Of a DNA stretch of 64,000 nucleotides, positions 13,763 through 24,350 are shown piece by piece. The notes under the pieces were generated by a model, which was not told where the DNA came from, did not search any database, and saw nothing but the letters and a program-made list of their open reading frames with translations. The stretch comes from Heliopora coerulea. Taxonomy: Eukaryota > Cnidaria > Anthozoa > Scleralcyonacea > Helioporidae. A program made the translations under genes and the position numbers. The stretch spans positions 434,001 through 498,000 of the forward strand of contig JASJOG010000054.1 in assembly GCA_030142905.1 (NCBI GenBank), read 5' to 3'. Every line of letters starts with the position of its first letter. Position 1 is the stretch's first letter.

Positions 13763-16700
13763 TTTAATATTTAAACGTAATATGTTATAAATTTCCTTTC
13801 CTAGGCACTGAATCCCGTGTTCATTCTCGTGCTTATCCCCCTGTTTGAAAGAGTTCTTTATCCCCTGATGAGGAAATGTGGCCTTGCTTTAAGGTAATCC
13901 AAATAAAAGTCTTCTCTCAAACAAATGTTTCCCAAAATAAAAGATTCAAAAGTAATCTAAATCTTCTATCTATTCTCTCCAGACCTTTACAGAGGATGTG
14001 CATGGGGATGTCTTTGGCCAGTATATCATTTTTGTTGGCAGCATTCCTTCAGCTGGAAATTCAGGTAAATAGTTTAGACATGCCATTACGTAGTTAATGG
14101 AGAGAAACGGTCAGGAAACTCGACGAAAGCCGTTATCCTATGATTTTGTTCTCGTTTGTGCACGCTTTCGACAGTGAAACAGAAAGGAAGTTGTGCGTGA
14201 TCGTATAATAATCGTTAATAACTCATTAAGAAAAACCAAAAGAAGTTAGTTTAATCAGTTGTTGTAAATGTGATACAACCCCACATGTTCTATCTGTTGA
14301 TAAAACATCTGATTTAAGAAATTTTCGTGATGTTTGCTCGACTGAAAACGTTGGAATCTCCACCATTTTTGATGAACGTTCGTCCAGCTCTGTCCTCGGA
14401 AAAACGATTTCTGAGCCCCAGACGGAGATCGAACCGGCAACTTTCTGATGATCGGTGAGACGCTTTAACCACTGAGCTACCAAGATTCAGATGGCAAGCT
14501 AAGGTGCAAGTTCGACACATGTGCGACCTGAGCGGAAGTCACTATATGTCAATAATGTTGATGAGATATATATTTTGGAAATATGGGAGCTTGGAGATAT
14601 CTTGAATGATAGTCTTGATAGCTCAATAGTTAGAGCGTCTCACCGGTCATCAGAAGGTTGGGGGTTCGATCCCCGGCTGGGGCTCTGAAATCATTTTTCT
14701 GAGAATAGAACTTGACGAACGTTCATCTATCATTCAAGACATCTCCAAGTCCCCCCATTTCCAAAATATAGATCTTTACATGTATTCGTATCACATCCGA
14801 TACAACATCGCCATAAATAGCACAAAGAATCAACCAGAGGAAACGCTTACATTTAATCGCTCGAGCGTTGCAAGTGGATTTTAATCGTTGTAGTACGTTT
14901 TGTTTGTGACGAGAGCCCTTCAACAAAAGTTGGAGTTCCTTTTTGGCTCACTTCGAGGCTATGTAATTTTCACAGCCAATTCTTCGGGGCCCGGTTGTTC
15001 TAAGGCGATTAGCTTAACCCAGGATTAGCGAAAAATTGTGGATAACTTTCTGATCATACTGCTGAGAAAAGTTGGACTTTTCTTCAACAGATTTCGGATG
15101 CGTACATAAATGTTTTAAGCTGTGAAATCTGAACTAGATTTTTCAACCAAAATAAACGAAACCAAAACAACAGATTAACTGGTAAACCTAGATTAGCGCT
15201 TATCATGCTTTGAACAAGCGGCCTCCGATCTACTATAATCTAAAAGTTTATTTACATTATACAATTTTTCGTCCTGGAGTATGTAATGTTGTGTCACAGA
15301 CACGATTCCTGCTTTCTACTCGCTTACTAATGTGGCAACACGTCCGGAAGGCTCTAATGACTTAATCGGATACATCAGAAGTAATAATCGTGTACTACAA
15401 TCACATCGTGTAAATGAGGCCTGAGCACATCATGTTCTAAAATTCCTCGCGTGCTCCAGAACTTTCAGGAGCGAACTTAGGCAGCTGACGTTCTGGAGCC
15501 AAGGACTTTTTTTTTTGTTTTGTTTTAAATACAATTTTTCATGCAAAACAAAGAAAATGATTAAATTGAAATCTCAAGGGCGTCGTCGAACATGGAAAAT
15601 GTCGTTTTCGTTCTACACAGTCGTCACCATCAGTGTTTCCACGTTCTGAAGAAGATGCCTGCTCCCACAACGTCAACCCCTTTCAGTTAAGTTTGGTAGT
15701 TAATGGTGAAGCAGACAACTATACCAGTGACTAAAGATTAAATGGGCGGGGAAAAGTAAAGGGCCGTTTAAACTTGCGATTTTGCACATTGCAATAGTCA
15801 TTCTGGTGTATGTACTAGACTCATGACGGTCTATACAGCAAGATATCCGCTTTATGATTCGCTGTAGTTTGTCCTCGACGCTCTCGTCAGTTAAACACAT
15901 GCTCCAAGATGTCAATCGCGTGGCACAAAATCGCACGTGTAAACAGCCCTTTAGATATATTTTTTGGTGTATGTAATAAACTCGTGACGGTCTATTTAGC
16001 GAGATACATCCGCTCATGATTCGCTGCACTTTGTCCTCGACGCTCTCGACAGTTAAACAATAAACACGTACTCCAAGATGTCAATCGCGAGGCACAAAAT
16101 CGCACATGTGAACAGCCCTTAAGAGATCAATTGATTTCCACACTGTTACTCCAGTTGTCAAAATTGGCGACGATAAACTGTGACCTGTGACAAGGTTTGC
16201 ATGTGTTCTGAAATGAGCTTTCCTTTTCTTTGATTCCTTCTGTTTGCTAGGGCACAACTATCAAAAGGCTCCCACCACCAGCTGGCCAATCCAATTTACG
16301 TTTTATTAATGCAGCACGATGTTCTATAATTATCACGTCAGCCCAGTATCCCTCGTTGGCCCTAAATGTCCGTCAGAAATCAGTAAGTATGAATCAGTTC
16401 ATATTTGGCTGTTATTGCACAGTTTTAAAAGGAATTCATCAATGCTAGACTTCAGCATTGAAATGGAAACGAACTGTCTTTCTTCTAAAAAAAGCATGCA
16501 GATATGTTTGTGGCGTTCACCCACTCATAGGCATTCTCATTCCCAGATTCCCTGTCCCTTTTCTTAGCTCGGCCTGCACGAAAAGTTTTTGGCCGTGTAG
16601 ACACAGGCATTGGATAATAATATGATTAGCTGATTAAATGCAATGAATTTAGCAAGATGGAATATGGACATGTTTCAGTTAGTAAAACCAGATGTCCTAT

Positions 16701-19700
16701 CAAAGATACTTCGAGTGTTTGTGCCAAAAAAATGTGACGGCATTAGGGGAAGAGAATGAGTTATACGACTTATTTCAATTGCATGGTTGCGCTGTTCAGT
16801 TCAGTAAATTTTAGAAAGGAACTCGATGATTTTAGGAATTGGGGCCGGTCAGAAATTTCGGGTCTAACGTACCAGGAAGTCCGTTATGGACCAATGATAG
16901 AGAACTTGCCAAAACACGAGGTGGACGTCAAGGGCGCTGCGTCTTACAGTAAAATTTAGTTTCCAAAACAAAACAAGTGAATAATGTATGATTCTTAGAG
17001 TGTATTTCACGCTGTTCTGGCTCCACACAAGACGTGAGGATTAGCGTTTCCACGTTTACACGACATCCGATCTTTAAACACGGAGAGCTTCGAGCTGTAT
17101 TTTACGAAAAACGTTAATCAACCAGGTGGAATTGTTTGGAAACATTTAGCAGAAACTCTCGGATAGTTTAACAGAAAGATAAAGAACATTAAGTTTAGTA
17201 TGTAAGGTTTGATGACCGTAAAATCTAAAGGACTTTGTGTACTAGCGTCGGCGTTATGGCTTTAATAAACTCCCTATTCCCGCCTTTAACTGCGTCAACT
17301 GATGCGTCACCGCTCCTGGTCTTTACGTAATATTTAAAGGCCGACAATGAGAACTAGACCGGGTTTTTAAGTACGAGGTATTCGTTCCAGTTTCCAACGG
17401 AATTCCAACGAACTCCGACATTATTATATGTTATATTAAATATTTTTGTAGAAAACTTGGGTTTGTTCGTATGTTGTATGGTGTTTAGTGTATTGGCACA
17501 ATAAGTGTATAAATGAATCGACCATGTGAAATCATATTTTAAATCCAAAGACTTGAACTATTATTCCCAGTCCAAGAACTGGAAAAAACAATTAAACCCT
17601 TTTGCCCAGTACTTCCATGGTATTCCAAGTTCGCTCACGTGGCGCCATTCATCGCGTCTGATTGAATGATATGTTCATGAAATATTAATGAGTCTAAGAA
17701 TTGTTCATCAAGTCAAAACTAATAGAACAACCAGTGTTCCGTGCAAATGTAATGGACCATCTACATTTTTCTTATAGCATTTTTTTTAAGTTCGCGATAA
17801 AGTTGTTAAAGCTGATCTTCTGTTTTATCCAGGCTTCCGACTACCTTAGGCTTCCGTCGTACGTGAAAGATATCCACGTGAAAGCGGACAATTGCTCTCC
17901 GTCTGCCCTAAACGCCTATTTGAGAAAGGATGCCGACTTCACAGTGTCATTAGAGTCAAAGAAATCGCATATCTTTGTTGTATCCAACTTCAATGGAGGT
18001 TTTTCTGGCAGACAATATAAGATAAGGTTCTTGAACAAGATTAAAAGTGGCACAGCGCGTGTAAGGTAAAGTATTTAAGACTTATTTTCAAGTTTAAGTC
18101 TTCGTAACAACGTTAAATTGTGTAGATTTCCTGTTTCTTTTGCAGGTTTATCCATGCTGGTGCGAATGTTGTTCCGACAATCTCAGTAAAGTTAAACAAC
18201 AGCTTTACGATACACAACTTAACCAGACTGAATGGTACCAAATATTTCCGAGTTACTTCAGGAAGGTTTGTGTTTCATATTAGTAGCGACCTCAGTCAAC
18301 AGTTTAAGTTTGCAACCAGATAAATATATAATATATAACATATAATATATAAAGTTCAAGAGATGCGATCAAGTTTGTCTCCGTCCAATCATAGTTATGT
18401 GTTGTATTATGAATATTAGTATCGGTATCAGTATTAGTATCATATCATATTTAAAAATCTCAATAAAATACAAAGGAAAATCATAACCGTGTCGTGTTTT
18501 TAAATGTGATAAAAACACGCTTACTATTCTCCACAAATTTTTGCGGCTTGGAAGAAATCAATTTTCGAACTTTCTACGCGAGTCAACGTGTTAAGGGGTT
18601 AGTACATGCTCGCAGTACGTGCTTCAGCGGGTCTAAAACGCTCGATTGTCGCCTCGTGTTTTAAATCCGTTAAGGCACTCCTGCTAGTTTTTTAAATATG
18701 ACTTACTGTTTTGTCTCTTTTTTTAAAATAGTTATAAAGTAGAAATTTTAGACGCTGAAAACAACGTCAAAGCCGAGGTAAGGTTGTTCTATGGTTATGA
18801 ATCTAGTCCTGCTTGCCTGGGTGTACATAGTGATCACTTATGAACCGAGTGTGAAGTTTGTACGGGAAAGTATATGCCTGAGGTTTTCACACAAACCAAG
18901 CAGCGAATAAGCGAGGTCTGTGCTAAAAAATCGAGGCCAAATACTTTCCCGTACAAACCGAACAAACGACGTTAATAAAGAGTTTATTATATGGCTCTTG
19001 GTTTTTTCCTTCTTTGCTTTTAATGCACTTTATGTATAGTGATATCGCAATTTAGCTCTGCGTCATTGTTTTTAACTATGACTTCGTGCTTTTTTGCAAA
19101 TATTATATTTTGTTTAAAATCATCGTTGTCATGAAAAGATTTAACAAAATTGTGATCAGTTAAGAGTTGTTAATCTTTTGTACAAAATACCTGATTCTGG
19201 TTTGTTTATCTTGAAATCAGCTCGGAAATTTTCCACCAAAACTTGCTGTGCAGTACGGAAAATTTATTGCACGGCTAGGCAGCCAATCAACGTGCATCTT
19301 TTTGCGTATACCTACAGGTGAATATAACAGTGAAGGCTCAGAAGCAAGATGGCGGCTACCTTTGTAAATGTTACCAAGGAGATTTTAAAAGTGCTAGTTC
19401 ACTGCTTTCTTTCAACTGATCACCCGTGTAATTTTACTAAAACAATTATTCGCCTCAGGCTCAGTAAATATTATTGAATAATCTCCTCGACTTCATTTTC
19501 GGGATTATTCAACAATATTCACTTCACTATAATTGTTAAATATTTGACTTTTTTTTTCTTAGAAAAAACTTGAATTTTTAAACAGTGGAATGTACACTGT
19601 AGTTGTCCAAGGGGATCCTGATAAACCCAACAATCCCGAGGTAATGTTAAATAAGTCTGTTGCCTGTATTCTTTCTTGTGGCTCTTTGAATTAACTTGAT

Positions 19701-21417
19701 TAATTCTTTCATTACACAGCTTATATTGGAAAAGTACATCGAAGTTAGCCCTAAGAAATTGTCGATGTTCTGGCAAATTCCACAGTACCTCAGCATAACA
19801 TCAGGAGAAGTGATGTTTTCGATAACTGGCCTAGAATTCGCATATTCACAGGTAAATAAGTAGCGGTTTTGTTTAGATATAGGAATGCAGACTGCGCAGC
19901 TTACGAACCATCCAACCATCCATCGTTAGGATTTTACTGGAAGATAAAACTTTTGCGAATGCCACTGACGCGAACGTCTCGTATAATAGCAGGTTCTTAA
20001 GCGGGATACTCCTTGCCGACTCGGGATAATCCTATCGAAATCGGGATGGTTAATGAGTTTGCGTTTGTCTCATGGGTCACTACCCACCGGAGCAAATTTT
20101 AATGAACAGCCGGTGACATTCATATAATATATAACAAACTCCAAAAAGATACTTCTTGGTACCGAAAATATGAGTTAGAACGCTAGACAAAGCAAAAATG
20201 GGGTGATATTTTGACTATGTAGTTTAATGTTTGAGAAAACGTGAGAGCTTGGATATATTAAGGTAGATGAACGATCTTCAAGCTTGATACTCAGAAAATG
20301 ATTGAGTGTCGAGCTTGAAGATCGTTCATCTACCTTAATATTTCGACTATGTTACATAGTCACGTATTATAAGGTCGAAATATTACCTCAGTATTTTTTT
20401 GTCTTGCGTTCTTACTCATATTTTGGCTACCAAGATGTTTCTCTCGGAGTTTGTTTCATATTGTATTTTTTTAAAGTTCTCGGCAGACGATGACGTTCAG
20501 TGAACACTATTTAAGGGGAGTGGAATCCTAATTGCCAATCATCGACCATGATGAAGTGATGAAGCCAAGACGGCCGCCCATAAAGTGAGTAGTTACTTGA
20601 TGATTTAATTACTCATGCCTTTGTTAATCAAACAACATTTCAGTCTCCATCCAGTATGAAGTCTTGCATCATGGCAGCTTGGCTGTTAACAGTCTCCATT
20701 GGAAATCTTATCGTGGTCATCTTTGCCGAGGCTCGCTTCTTTTATAATATGGTAAGTAAATTGTACTGGTCAGTGGCAGTTTTAAAATTCGAAAAATGGA
20801 GGGGGGGGGGGGTACTTGCAGTTTTGCACATAGTAAAGCTGTACTTGAAAATGAAACAGATGGATGGTCATAATTGTAGTTTTCATTGGGTGTGAATGCT
20901 GGAAACAAATTATTGCGGGCGCAAATTACAGCTCACGTGATGTTCATTTTGTCTCGAATAAGAACGACGAAATGTTTTTGCCCAATTTTTTTTCATTCGC
21001 TAATTACAGCTTAATTTGGGCTATAATTCTTCACCTTTCACTCAAGTTTAGTTCACTGTAAACACCATATGTTAATAAACATTAGCGTGGCGTAGTTACG
21101 TGTTTGAATTGGAGGGGTTATGGCCTCCGGTTCCCCCATGAAACCACTCCCCGGTGCTGATGTTGACCTCTTCTGATTCGGTCCCAAGACCGTCGTCTTT
21201 TGTCAGTACTGTCAATTGGTTTTGCAATATTAGTTTACTTTCCTGCTAACATGATTTAACATCGTCTAATTTTCACTTCAGGCAAACGAGTTTTTCTTCT
21301 TTGCTGGTCTACTGTTGGTGGTACTTATTATTTTTGCAATTATGTCCCAGTTTTATACTTACGTCTCACACGGCGACACCGTCGTCAACAGAGAGGACGA
21401 CGATATTCTGTTGATAA

Positions 21418-21452
<35 letters not shown>

Positions 21453-21488
21453 GATGACGATGAAAACGAAACGAAATTTACTGAATAA
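4173..21488 (+). CDS. SLC15A1/A2-type proton-coupled oligopeptide transporter (POT/PTR2 family), 23 coding exons
   Basis: Plasma-membrane H+-driven uptake of di- and tripeptides is the family role. Coding exons, all joining in frame: 4173-4260, 5338-5384, 6290-6377, 7668-7809, 8764-8853, 9165-9264, 10116-10206, 11152-11229, 11457-11539, 11886-11969, 12098-12187, 12641-12685, 13162-13197, 13805-13893, 13983-14064, 16251-16382, 17833-18065, 18146-18265, 18732-18777, 19563-19640, 19720-19851, 20644-20751, 21282-21488. The model gives 762 aa, close to human PepT1 and PepT2 (708 and 729). Visible marks: the ExxER proton-coupling motif at E63/E66/R67 in [12 protein letters not shown]97 in YHAF, the position of PepT1 His57; the PTR2 signature [15 protein letters not shown] at about 164-181; a lumenal/extracellular domain at about 412-628, diagnostic of SLC15A1/A2 rather than A3/A4; and TM10-12 at the end. 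The N-terminus is Ser-rich. The C-terminus is unusual, with ten Asp from a GAT repeat in an acidic tail. It could be the PepT1 or the PepT2 orthologue; I cannot separate them. Confidence 0.93.
6559..6953. mobile_element. large palindrome of two inverted Penelope-like tails (intron)
   Basis: The outer ~165 bp on each side are reverse complements around an A/T-rich centre. Each arm carries the AACGAAACGTCAGTAAACATG-like string next to a TGCAACATG/GATGTTGCATG hairpin. The 3' end of the Penelope-like copy at 52.3 kb has the same layout (GATGATGTTGCGAGACGCAA, then CGAAACGTTAGT). Both ends finish in GAGCTGGGCTCTGATCTTTATATTA or its complement, with a few mismatches. It lies in intron 3 of the transporter gene. 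No coding capacity is seen. Confidence 0.75.
7036..7505. repeat. inverted pair of short dispersed repeats (CTGGCATTAGC family)
   Basis: About 7036-7140 and 7413-7505 are inverted relatives that begin and end with TTAACYCATTAAGGGGC-like strings and contain CTGGCATTAGC or its complement. Related copies are at about 27160-27265 and 29325-29415. The segment between them shows no gene and lies inside intron 3 of the transporter. Confidence 0.55.
8040..8100 (+). repeat. possible Penelope-like 3' tail
   Basis: The segment CTGATGAAGGAGGTTGTTAC followed by CTCCAAAATATG and AATAAAAGTAAACT has the layout of Penelope-like 3' ends: CTGATGAAG hairpin, a degenerate CGAAA block, then AATAAA. Only the tail is present, inside the intron after exon 4 of the transporter. 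Confidence 0.35.
8356..8527. repeat. hairpin element with ~40-bp imperfect inverted repeats
   Basis: About 8363-8400 and 8487-8525 are imperfect reverse complements sharing CAACTACCAGAAT. The ~85 bp between them is non-coding. It fits a small non-autonomous DNA element, but no clear target duplication was seen. Confidence 0.55.
8889..8990. repeat. 102-bp member of the ACTAAAATCATCTG repeat family
   Basis: Terminal inverted repeats TTAACCCTTTCTGGTCT (8889-8905) and its near complement (8974-8990) enclose GACTAAAATCATCTGATGTT. Relatives lie at about 29325-29415 and 63718-63770, where the core reads GACGAGTAAAATCGTCTGGC. Confidence 0.6.
10793..11019. mobile_element. 227-bp MITE with TAA target duplication
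   Basis: Inverted ends GACCCCATTCACGCGATA and GATTCCGTTCACACGATA (complement strand) are bounded on both sides by TAA (10790-10792 and 11020-11022). The interior repeats CCGTAACG and ACCGTAATG motifs in several orientations. A 3-bp TAA duplication with TIRs is consistent with a PIF/Harbinger-type non-autonomous element. It lies in the intron before exon 8 of the transporter. Confidence 0.6.
12244..12460 (+). repeat. dispersed repeat family R1, copy 1
   Basis: About 215 bp that aligns with 23216-23440 (GCTGATTGGTTGCTGAAC, then CCGGTACG / GGCGGGAAA blocks and AAAATTCCG.ATGA.AAAATGT). Both copies have the same orientation. Non-coding; class unknown. Confidence 0.6.
13619..13760. repeat. palindrome followed by a TA tract
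   Basis: Arms 13619-13660 and 13692-13732 share AACTCGAGTAACAGGATTTT and are reverse complements around a ~31-bp loop. A perfect (TA)n run follows directly (13731-13760). The layout, an arm carrying GAAACTC.GAGTA and then a TA tract, repeats at 63484-63672. Confidence 0.75.
14405..14490 (-). repeat. tRNA-like (SINE-type) sequence T1
   Basis: On the minus strand the segment reads GGTAGCTCAGTGGTTAAAGC (A-box and D-arm like) and then CCGGTTCGATCTCC (B-box and T-arm like), followed by GTCTGGGGCTCAGAAATCG. The acceptor stem is missing, so it is not a functional tRNA. It sits 100 bp from, and inverted to, copy T2. Confidence 0.65.
14569..14770 (+). mobile_element. hairpin element with tRNA-like core T2
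   Basis: Arms 14569-14612 and 14727-14770 are near-perfect inverted repeats (about 44 bp). The core holds an A-box-like ATAGCTCAATAGTTAGAGCG and a B-box-like GGGTTCGATCCCC, then GGCTGGGGCTCTGAAATC, the same trailer as T1 and the 60.5-kb element. The T-stem has two mismatches and there is no acceptor stem, so it is a tRNA-derived repeat rather than a tRNA gene. Confidence 0.75.
15760..16119. mobile_element. 360-bp MITE with TAA target duplication and internal tandem copy
   Basis: Ends AGGGCCGTTTAAACTTGCGA and the complement of TCGCACATGTGAACAGCCCT form ~28-bp inverted repeats flanked by TAA (15757-15759 and 16120-16122). The body is two direct copies of a ~161-bp unit (starting TGGTGTATGTA at 15804 and 15965). 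The TIR-plus-TAA architecture suggests a PIF/Harbinger-type non-autonomous element. It lies in the intron before transporter exon 16. Confidence 0.7.
16383..17832. other. transporter intron without recognised content
   Basis: The 1.45-kb intron between exons 16 and 17 shows no clear repeat or coding block; short open frames here have no family resemblance. Confidence 0.5.
18853..18962. repeat. hairpin repeat family R2, copy 1
   Basis: Inverted arms carrying GTTTGTACGGGAAAGTAT enclose a ~20-bp centre (AGCAGCGAATAAGCGAGG). A diverged relative with the same GTACGG/AAAGTAT arms and GTACAGACCT interior lies at about 23625-23735. Confidence 0.6.
19215..19530. repeat. MITE-like repeat family R3, copy 1
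   Basis: The segment at about 19410-19530 has an AACAATTATTCGCCTCAGGC edge and an internal palindrome around ATTATT.AA.AATATT.AC. A related inverted copy is at about 56895-57000. The stretch 19220-19318 is open in the transporter frame, but the reading frame and family alignment join exon 18732-18777 directly to 19563-19640, so I treat it as repeat. Confidence 0.55.
20255..20341. repeat. hairpin with 39-bp arms, core-less relative of the tRNA-cored elements
   Basis: Arms 20255-20293 and 20303-20341 pair with two mismatches around a 9-bp loop. The arm string GATGAACGATCTTCAAGCT matches the arm of the 60511-60627 element (GACGAACGATCATCAAGCT), but here the tRNA-like core is absent. Confidence 0.75.
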
Positions 21489-21507
21489 ATATATAAATTG
21501 CAATAAA
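21484..21507 (+). terminator. poly(A) signals of the transporter gene
   Basis: AATAAA overlaps the stop codon at 21484-21489 and recurs at 21502-21507. The second is the more usable one but implies a very short 3' UTR. Further A/T-rich sequence follows. Confidence 0.4.
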
Positions 21508-21509
21508 TA

Positions 21510-21930
21510 TTACTTTTTATTAAAAAAATACTGGTAATATTAAATATAAACAACTTTCCAAATATTGAATTAGTATTAATTACAATTATATATAATTATG
21601 TATATTATACTTAATTATATACAATATATATAATTATAATTAATATTAATTATACATTAGATTAAATAATTATGGTAATATTAATGGTATTAGTTTATTA
21701 TTTAATTATATATTATATAATTTAATAATAATTATAATTATAAATTATAATTGTAATTGTGATTACAATTATAATTATGATAGTTATAGTTGCAATTGTA
21801 GTAGTAGATATAGATGTAGTTATAGTTAAATAGTTACGCTGGCAGCTATAGTTGCTGTTGTAGTTATAGCTATGGTTATGATTATAGTTGTAGTTACAGT
21901 TATACTCAGTCAAAAGATACTAGTACTCTA
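21510..21930. repeat. AT-rich low-complexity tract
   Basis: About 400 bp of (TAATTA)n- and (AATTATAATT)n-like sequence directly downstream of the transporter. It gives spurious Asn/Tyr-rich and Thr/Ile-rich frames and shows no gene. Confidence 0.7.
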
Positions 21931-23215
21931 AATGCTGCAATTTGGTTGGCTGGCTAGCTACGTGCTAATTGTCGCTAGATATCGAATAGCGGTGGATTAC
22001 TTTACGTTAGAAAACGCGTTTTTGGAGTTTCCATTTAGGGAAGATATAAAAAATTTTCTTAGATTTTCTCCCCTTTTTTAGAAATCCTGGTTTCTCCACT
22101 AGGGAAGGTAGGCTAGTATTGCAGGGTCGAGGGTTGAATATCGTTCTAATGGTCTTGACGTTACATTTTAATGACATGTCTCGGTTGGGTTTTAAAATTG
22201 ATGTCGAGCCAAGTCTTCGAAAAATGGCTTTTTTGTAGGCAGTAATTGAAAACCTGGCCTGTCATTGTACATTTTATTGTATAATATTAAATGTCATTGT
22301 ATTTCAATACAGTAATAATGCATATGGTTCATACGACTGTTGGCAAGAGGTTTGTTCAGGACCTGTTCTACCTTTTACAGAACTGGAAGACGGAGGTTAT
22401 GGTTATAAATGTCCAGGACTGTTGTAGTTCGCTTATTTGTATTATCCTTTTAGAGCATGAATTTTGTCCCCATTTTCTTTATCGTTCCCATTTGTTTTTT
22501 GCATTGTTCTTTTATTTGGTCTATGGTATTGGTATCACGGTGGTAACGTTTGTGTCTTTGGCCTCGGAGACTAACGTCCGATTCCATCTACATGCGTTTT
22601 CACGTTTTCACAACATGGCCTTGGTCACATGTGAGAAAAGTGTTGTCCAGTTTGATTCTACCAACTGTACCAAGCATCGTAGTCTTTCTCGGGGTACCCC
22701 TAGTTTCATCCAGTGGTAACACTGTACCCATGAGGAGTAATCGTTACTGGACCTCTGGCAAGAGCAGTTCACTTATAACCCAGCAAAAATGAAAGATTCT
22801 TATCGACTGAAATACAAATCAGCTGAGTTAGAGTTTGGAAAGAACCCATGATTTAGACATACTGTGCATGAAAATCTGCTGGTTTTGAATGGACACGTGG
22901 ACAACTTTTTTCTTCAACAAAAACAACAAAGATGTTTATGAGCGAAATCGTATAACTGAAAGTAAAAATCTAAATCAGTATATACCTGATAATCAAATAA
23001 AATATACGGTTTTAAATTATATCTAAATAATTTTGCTTGATTAAAATTTGAATGCTTGATACAGTTCCTCCAATATGATTTATCAGAGCAATTTCTATTA
23101 CGATCAAGACATTTTTCTACGGAGGTTAAAATCCCTTTTTAAAAATTTTGAATTCAATATAGAAAACATGATTGCAGACAGATGGGCAATAATGAATTAC
23201 TTGTAGCGTTTTTCG

Positions 23216-23440
23216 GTATGCTTGCAAAATTGCGCATGCTGATTGGTTGCTGAACTGTCCGATATTTTACGACATTGCACCGACCGGTTCATTCACTTCC
23301 GTACGCTTTTTATTCGGGCCGGTAAGTTAATAAGTTTAGGCGGGAAAATCTTCCAGCTGGTTTCAATGAAGTTTAAGAAGAATTAATCGTCTACCATGAA
23401 AAATTCCGGATGATAAAATGTGGTGGAACACTATTACTGT
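23216..23440 (+). repeat. dispersed repeat family R1, copy 2
   Basis: Aligns with 12244-12460 in the same orientation, beginning GCTGATTGGTTGCTGAAC and ending near GATGATAAAATGTGGTGGAA. Moderately diverged from copy 1. Confidence 0.6.
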
Positions 23441-23624
23441 TTTAGTTCAAAGGTAATTGTCTAAAAGTACGGCCAATCAACGTTTAACTGGTGGAAACAA
23501 GGAGTAAGACGAACGAGAAACGAAGTACGGTAAACAGCAACATCCTAAGACGAAAACCCATTTTAAAATGGTCAAGAAAACCAATCGAAAGCCATATAGT
23601 AAATTCCTTACGAAACTCGTTTTT

Positions 23625-23735
23625 TCGTTTTGTACTTGAAAGTATTTGCCTTCTGTTTTTTCGTACAGACCTAGTGTCTTCGTCGCTCGCTCTGTACGAA
23701 AACCTCGGGTAAATACTTTCCCGTATGGTCCTCGC
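23625..23735. repeat. hairpin repeat family R2, copy 2
   Basis: Inverted arms with TTGTACTTGAAAGTATTTGC and the complement of GGTAAATACTTTCCCGTA. More diverged than the copy at 18853. Confidence 0.5.
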
Positions 23736-24350
23736 TTTCGGTTAGCAAGTATTCAATATATCTTTAGTCTTACAAAGAATATAATAGAATGGTAAAGACA
23801 GTGCAACGCCTACAGACCCTCAAGTGGCAATTGGCGGAAAGACGATGCTGTTCTTTGTTTTGAAGGAACCTTTGAATGGGTTTTCTGATTTTGGTGTCAG
23901 GGGAAGGTTATCTATATTGATAATTCACAAACGTTTTGCGCTGCATGAACTTCTTTTAGTTTGGTTTAATACGTTGGTGTGGAACACTTCATCTTGTGGT
24001 TCTAAAAGATTCATAACGGGATGAACTTTACTCGAGGAGGCCTAAGGTGTAGTTAATCATTCATCGAAGTGGAGACATGGTGGAGGTGAATAAGTACTTT
24101 TAATTCGTATTTAAGCGCGATTAATATGCTTTTTATCATTGGATAACAATGAGGACTTAGCAGCCGAATTGTTGAGTTGGCCAATCGTTTTACTGTTTTA
24201 GCTTTCTTGGGAGTTCAACTGGTTTCACCACGGGGAATTCGTCTAGTCTGCTTCAAAGAGAACAGGCAAAATGTCAATTCGAGATGGCTATGCAAAGACA
24301 GATTAATGTTTGGGAGTTTTAGGCCGGGAACGTCCAATGACAAATTCAAA

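Larger units (their letters stand above)
21931..24350. other. intergenic spacer with two dispersed repeats
   Basis: Contains R1 copy 2 and R2 copy 2 (listed separately). Open frames overlap in two frames at 22291-22719 and 22550-22792. Their hydrophobic stretches suggest a decayed membrane-protein fragment, but I recognise no family and call no gene. Confidence 0.4.

Noticed and set aside
14226..14520. Overlapping minus-strand frames ([16 protein letters not shown] type)
   Set aside because: They are readings of the tRNA-like repeat T1 and its flanks; similar frames arise wherever the repeat occurs.
14569..14770. Functional tRNA gene at about 14613-14690
   Set aside because: No acceptor stem, a mismatched T-stem and a mismatch in the anticodon stem; it sits inside long inverted arms, so it is tRNA-derived repeat.
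19217..19318. Additional transporter exon (frame starting [12 protein letters not shown])
   Set aside because: It has AG and GT edges and an open frame, but including it breaks the phase into the next exon and it falls within the R3-type repeat region. The family alignment runs straight from 18777 to 19563.
22291..22792. Possible membrane protein or DRAM-like pseudogene
   Set aside because: Two frames are hydrophobic and open, but no family motif lines up in either frame and no splice structure is visible.
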